From positions 1 to 7,164 of the forward strand of contig CAKTGS010000099.1 of assembly GCA_934561485.1 (NCBI GenBank): DNA of 7,164 nt, written 5' to 3'. Below are positions 6,109 to 7,164 of the stretch, in pieces. This DNA comes from an uncultured Faecalibacterium sp. GTDB lineage: Bacteria > Bacillota > Clostridia > Oscillospirales > Ruminococcaceae. A model generated the notes under the pieces. The model was not told where the DNA came from, did not search any database, and saw nothing but the letters and a program-made list of their open reading frames with translations. The stretch's first letter is position 1; the number at the start of each line of letters is the position of its first letter. The translations under genes and the position numbers were made by a program.

Positions 6109-6830
6109 CGTGCACCCTCCGTTCCATCCCCTTCCAGCTCCAGAAATACCTGTTCCAGCGTGGCATCGCCCCGTACTTCCGCCATGGAACCGGCACGGAT
6201 CAGCCGCCCATCCCGGATGATCGCCACCCGATCGCAGAGCTTTTCGGCCACCTCCAGCACATGGGTGGAAAAGAAGATCGCGCCGCCTGCATCGCAGAAT
6301 GCCCGCATCTGCAGCTTGAGCTGGTGCGCTGCCAGCGGGTCCAGGCCCACGAACGGCTCGTCCATCAGGATCAGCTTCGGCTCATGGAGCAAGGCCGCAA
6401 CAATGGCAAGCTTCTGCTTCATGCCGTGGGAGTACGCCCCGATGGGCTGCGCCAGGTCCGCCGTCAGGGCAAACCGCTCCGTATACCGCCGGATGCGGTC
6501 CGACCGTTCCTGCGTACCGATGCCAAAAATATCCGCAATGAAGTTCAGATACTGGATGCCGGACAGATAATCGTACAGGTCCGGGTTGTCCGGCAGATAG
6601 GCCAGGCGGCGCTTGCACGCTAACGGGTCATCCTGCACTGAAATGCCGTCCACCGTGATCGTGCCGCCGTCAAACTGCTGGATGCCGCAGCAGCACTTGA
6701 GCGTAGTGGTCTTGCCCGCACCGTTGTGTCCGATGAACGCGCACAGCTCACCGGGACGGATATGCAGGCAGAGGTCGTCCACCGCCTTTTTGCCGCCGTA
6801 GGTTTTGGTCAGATGCTGAATATTGAGCAT
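6105..6830 (-). CDS. ABC transporter ATP-binding protein
   Basis: This is a 241-aa nucleotide-binding subunit with every expected motif: Walker A GHNGAGKTT (34-42), signature YSHGMKQK (133-140), Walker B LILMDEP (153-159, Asp157 and Glu158), D-loop GLDP (162-165) and switch His190 in FFSTH. The Q-loop position reads LPDNPDLYDYLSG (79-91). The PDNP form is frequent in ABC-2 exporter ATPases I recall, although a Gln is the textbook residue. The signature is SHGMKQK rather than LSGGQ, as in EcsA/CcmA-like export ATPases. The start is ATG 6830-6828 with AGGAGG (complement of 6837-6842) 6 bases upstream. It is the first gene of a two-gene operon, and its TGA overlaps the permease ATG by 4 bases (6105-6108). 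It would power the adjacent permease at the inner face of the membrane. Upstream lies a promoter with a 19-bp spacer, suggesting regulated expression. Confidence 0.93.
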   Translation of the reverse strand: MLNIQHLTKTYGGKKAVDDLCLHIRPGELCAFIGHNGAGKTTTLKCCCGIQQFDGGTITVDGISVQDDPLACKRRLAYLPDNPDLYDYLSGIQYLNFIADIFGIGTQERSDRIRRYTERFALTADLAQPIGAYSHGMKQKLAIVAALLHEPKLILMDEPFVGLDPLAAHQLKLQMRAFCDAGGAIFFSTHVLEVAEKLCDRVAIIRDGRLIRAGSMAEVRGDATLEQVFLELEGDGTEGAR

Positions 6831-6869
6831 AAGTGCCCTCCTGTAATGCCGGGGTGTATTTCTGGCACC

Positions 6870-6900
6870 AGTATACTCCTTCCCCCGGGGGGAAGGTCAA
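6870..6900 (-). promoter_or_regulatory. MerR-type promoter/operator of the ABC operon
   Basis: Read on the minus strand, TTGACC (6900-6895) and TATACT (6875-6870) are separated by 19 bases rather than 17. The spacer is almost filled by a perfect dyad with 9-bp arms, CCTTCCCCC and GGGGGAAGG, around one central base (6878-6896). A long spacer occupied by a GC-rich palindrome is the hallmark of promoters activated by MerR-family regulators, which twist the DNA to realign the two elements. The -10 element is about 40 bases from the ATPase start. No merR gene lies in the window. Confidence 0.7.
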
Positions 6901-6926
6901 GAGAAAGGCCGTATTTTATGCAAAAA

Positions 6927-6968
6927 CAGGGCCGTGCTGTTCGACTCCTCATCGCCTTAGCCGCCAAA
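6927..6968. repeat. 42-bp direct repeat, left copy
   Basis: This copy starts CAGGGCCGTGCTGTTCGACT and ends CCTTAGCCGCCAAA. It is identical over 42 bases to the copy at 7073-7114, and the starts are 146 bases apart. It lies 27 bases upstream of the -35 element of the ABC operon promoter. The sequence differs in style from neighbouring genes and resembles no insertion-sequence end that I know. Confidence 0.9.
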
Positions 6969-7032
6969 AAACACCACCACCCAGCAATGAGCTCCCCCTG
7001 TAGACATTCCTACTGATTGGGACCCGCGCACT

Positions 7033-7060
7033 AAGCAACAGCCCGCTGGGCTGATTGCTT
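7033..7060. repeat. Inverted repeat (hairpin) between the direct repeats
   Basis: AAGCAACAGCCC (7033-7044) pairs with GGGCTG-A-TTGCTT (7048-7060) in a 12-bp stem with a single bulged A and a 3-base loop. There is no T-tract, so it is not a simple terminator. A second hairpin follows immediately. Confidence 0.75.
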
Positions 7061-7078
7061 GCCCTGCTGATGCAGGGC
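7061..7078. repeat. Short inverted repeat overlapping the right 42-bp copy
   Basis: GCCCTGC (7061-7067) and GCAGGGC (7072-7078) form a perfect 7-bp stem with a TGAT loop. The right arm covers the first six bases of the 42-bp repeat. The left copy of the repeat lacks this partner arm. Confidence 0.7.
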
Positions 7079-7114
7079 CGTGCTGTTCGACTCCTCATCG
7101 CCTTAGCCGCCAAA
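7073..7114. repeat. 42-bp direct repeat, right copy
   Basis: This copy is identical to 6927-6968. Its first bases form the right arm of the 7061-7078 hairpin, and its last eight bases (CCGCCAAA) form the base of the long hairpin at the window edge. This copy is therefore embedded in secondary structure on both sides, unlike the left copy. Confidence 0.9.
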
Positions 7115-7163
7115 TGAGAAAATCCCCCCGAGCGTTTGCTCAGAGGGATTTTTCATTTGGTGG
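7107..7163. terminator. Long terminator-like hairpin at the window edge
   Basis: CCGCCAAATGA-g-AAAATCCC (7107-7126) pairs with GGGATTTT-TCATTTGG-TGG (7145-7163): 19 pairs with one bulged G and one G-U. An inner GAGC-GTTT-GCTC stem (7130-7141) sits at the top. The run of Ts on the plus strand (7149-7153) and of As at 7119-7122 fits a bidirectional rho-independent terminator. No plus-strand gene ends nearby, so it more likely ends a minus-strand gene lying to the right of the window, or belongs to the repeat element. Confidence 0.6.
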
Positions 7164-7164
7164 A

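Larger units (their letters stand above)
6901..7164. other. Intergenic stretch with repeats and hairpins, no convincing gene
   Basis: No reading frame here has a start, a ribosome binding site and a recognisable product. The longest minus-strand stop-free run between the two repeats (about 46 codons ending at the TAA inside the left copy) has no ribosome binding site. The region contains a pair of 42-bp direct repeats, two inner hairpins and a terminator-like hairpin at the right edge, each listed separately. Confidence 0.6.

Noticed and set aside
4921..6570. 549-codon plus-strand open frame opposite the ABC permease and ATPase
   Set aside because: The product is Gln/Arg/His-rich without motifs and covers two genes with full family signatures and proper ribosome binding sites on the other strand.
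6935..6965. tRNA 3' end, because GTTCGACTC resembles a T-loop and CCGCCA resembles an acceptor end
   Set aside because: The bases flanking the T-loop-like motif do not pair as a 5-bp T stem, and no anticodon or D arm can be built upstream of either copy.
6959..7095. Small minus-strand gene between the repeats (stop-free run ending FFGG then TAA)
   Set aside because: It has no ribosome binding site, and the stop at its left end and the stop just upstream both come from the repeats in different frames. It may be a gene fragment but cannot be supported.
6927..7114. CRISPR array
   Set aside because: There are only two repeats, 42 bp each, with a 104-bp structured interior, no further units and no cas genes.

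Overview
The window looks like chromosomal DNA of a high-GC gut Firmicute of the Oscillospiraceae/Ruminococcaceae, most like Faecalibacterium or a close relative. The basis is protein style (L28, the DUF4250 protein, the CsoR/CopA pair), strong AGGAGG-type ribosome binding sites, GC-rich third codon positions, and an intergenic repeat of a type I recall from that group. This taxonomic call is an inference from reading and was not checked by a search.

Layout. Bases 1-138 are the 3' end of rpmB (ribosomal protein L28), followed by a terminator. A 58-aa DUF4250 protein follows (205-381), then a 251-aa alpha/beta-hydrolase of the 'esterase family protein' type (480-1235). The hydrolase has Asp where the nucleophilic Ser is expected. 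It is followed by a branched repeat/terminator (1247-1331). A copper-response operon comes next: a sigma-A promoter, a CsoR-like operator, csoR (1462-1842) and copA (1883-4456). The C-terminal metal-binding domain of CopA is preceded by an in-frame Shine-Dalgarno and ATG, so it could also be made as a free 69-aa CopZ-like chaperone. A bidirectional terminator (4475-4522) separates this operon from a convergent minus-strand operon. That operon encodes an ABC exporter, an ATPase (6830-6105) and a permease (6108-4537) joined by an ATGA overlap. Its promoter has a 19-bp spacer filled by a GC-rich dyad, the architecture of MerR-family activated promoters. The last 265 bases hold no convincing gene. 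They contain two identical 42-bp direct repeats, two hairpins between them, and a long terminator-like hairpin at the window edge.

How the parts work together. CsoR should repress csoR-copA until Cu(I) binds; CopA then exports Cu(I), and the CopZ-like domain (fused, free or both) would deliver it. The ABC pair forms a separate exporter of unknown substrate, probably induced by a regulator encoded elsewhere. The most unusual points are the nested copZ start, the Asp-for-Ser hydrolase, the MerR-type promoter without a merR gene in view, and the paired 42-bp repeats. No wholly new multi-gene system is evident.
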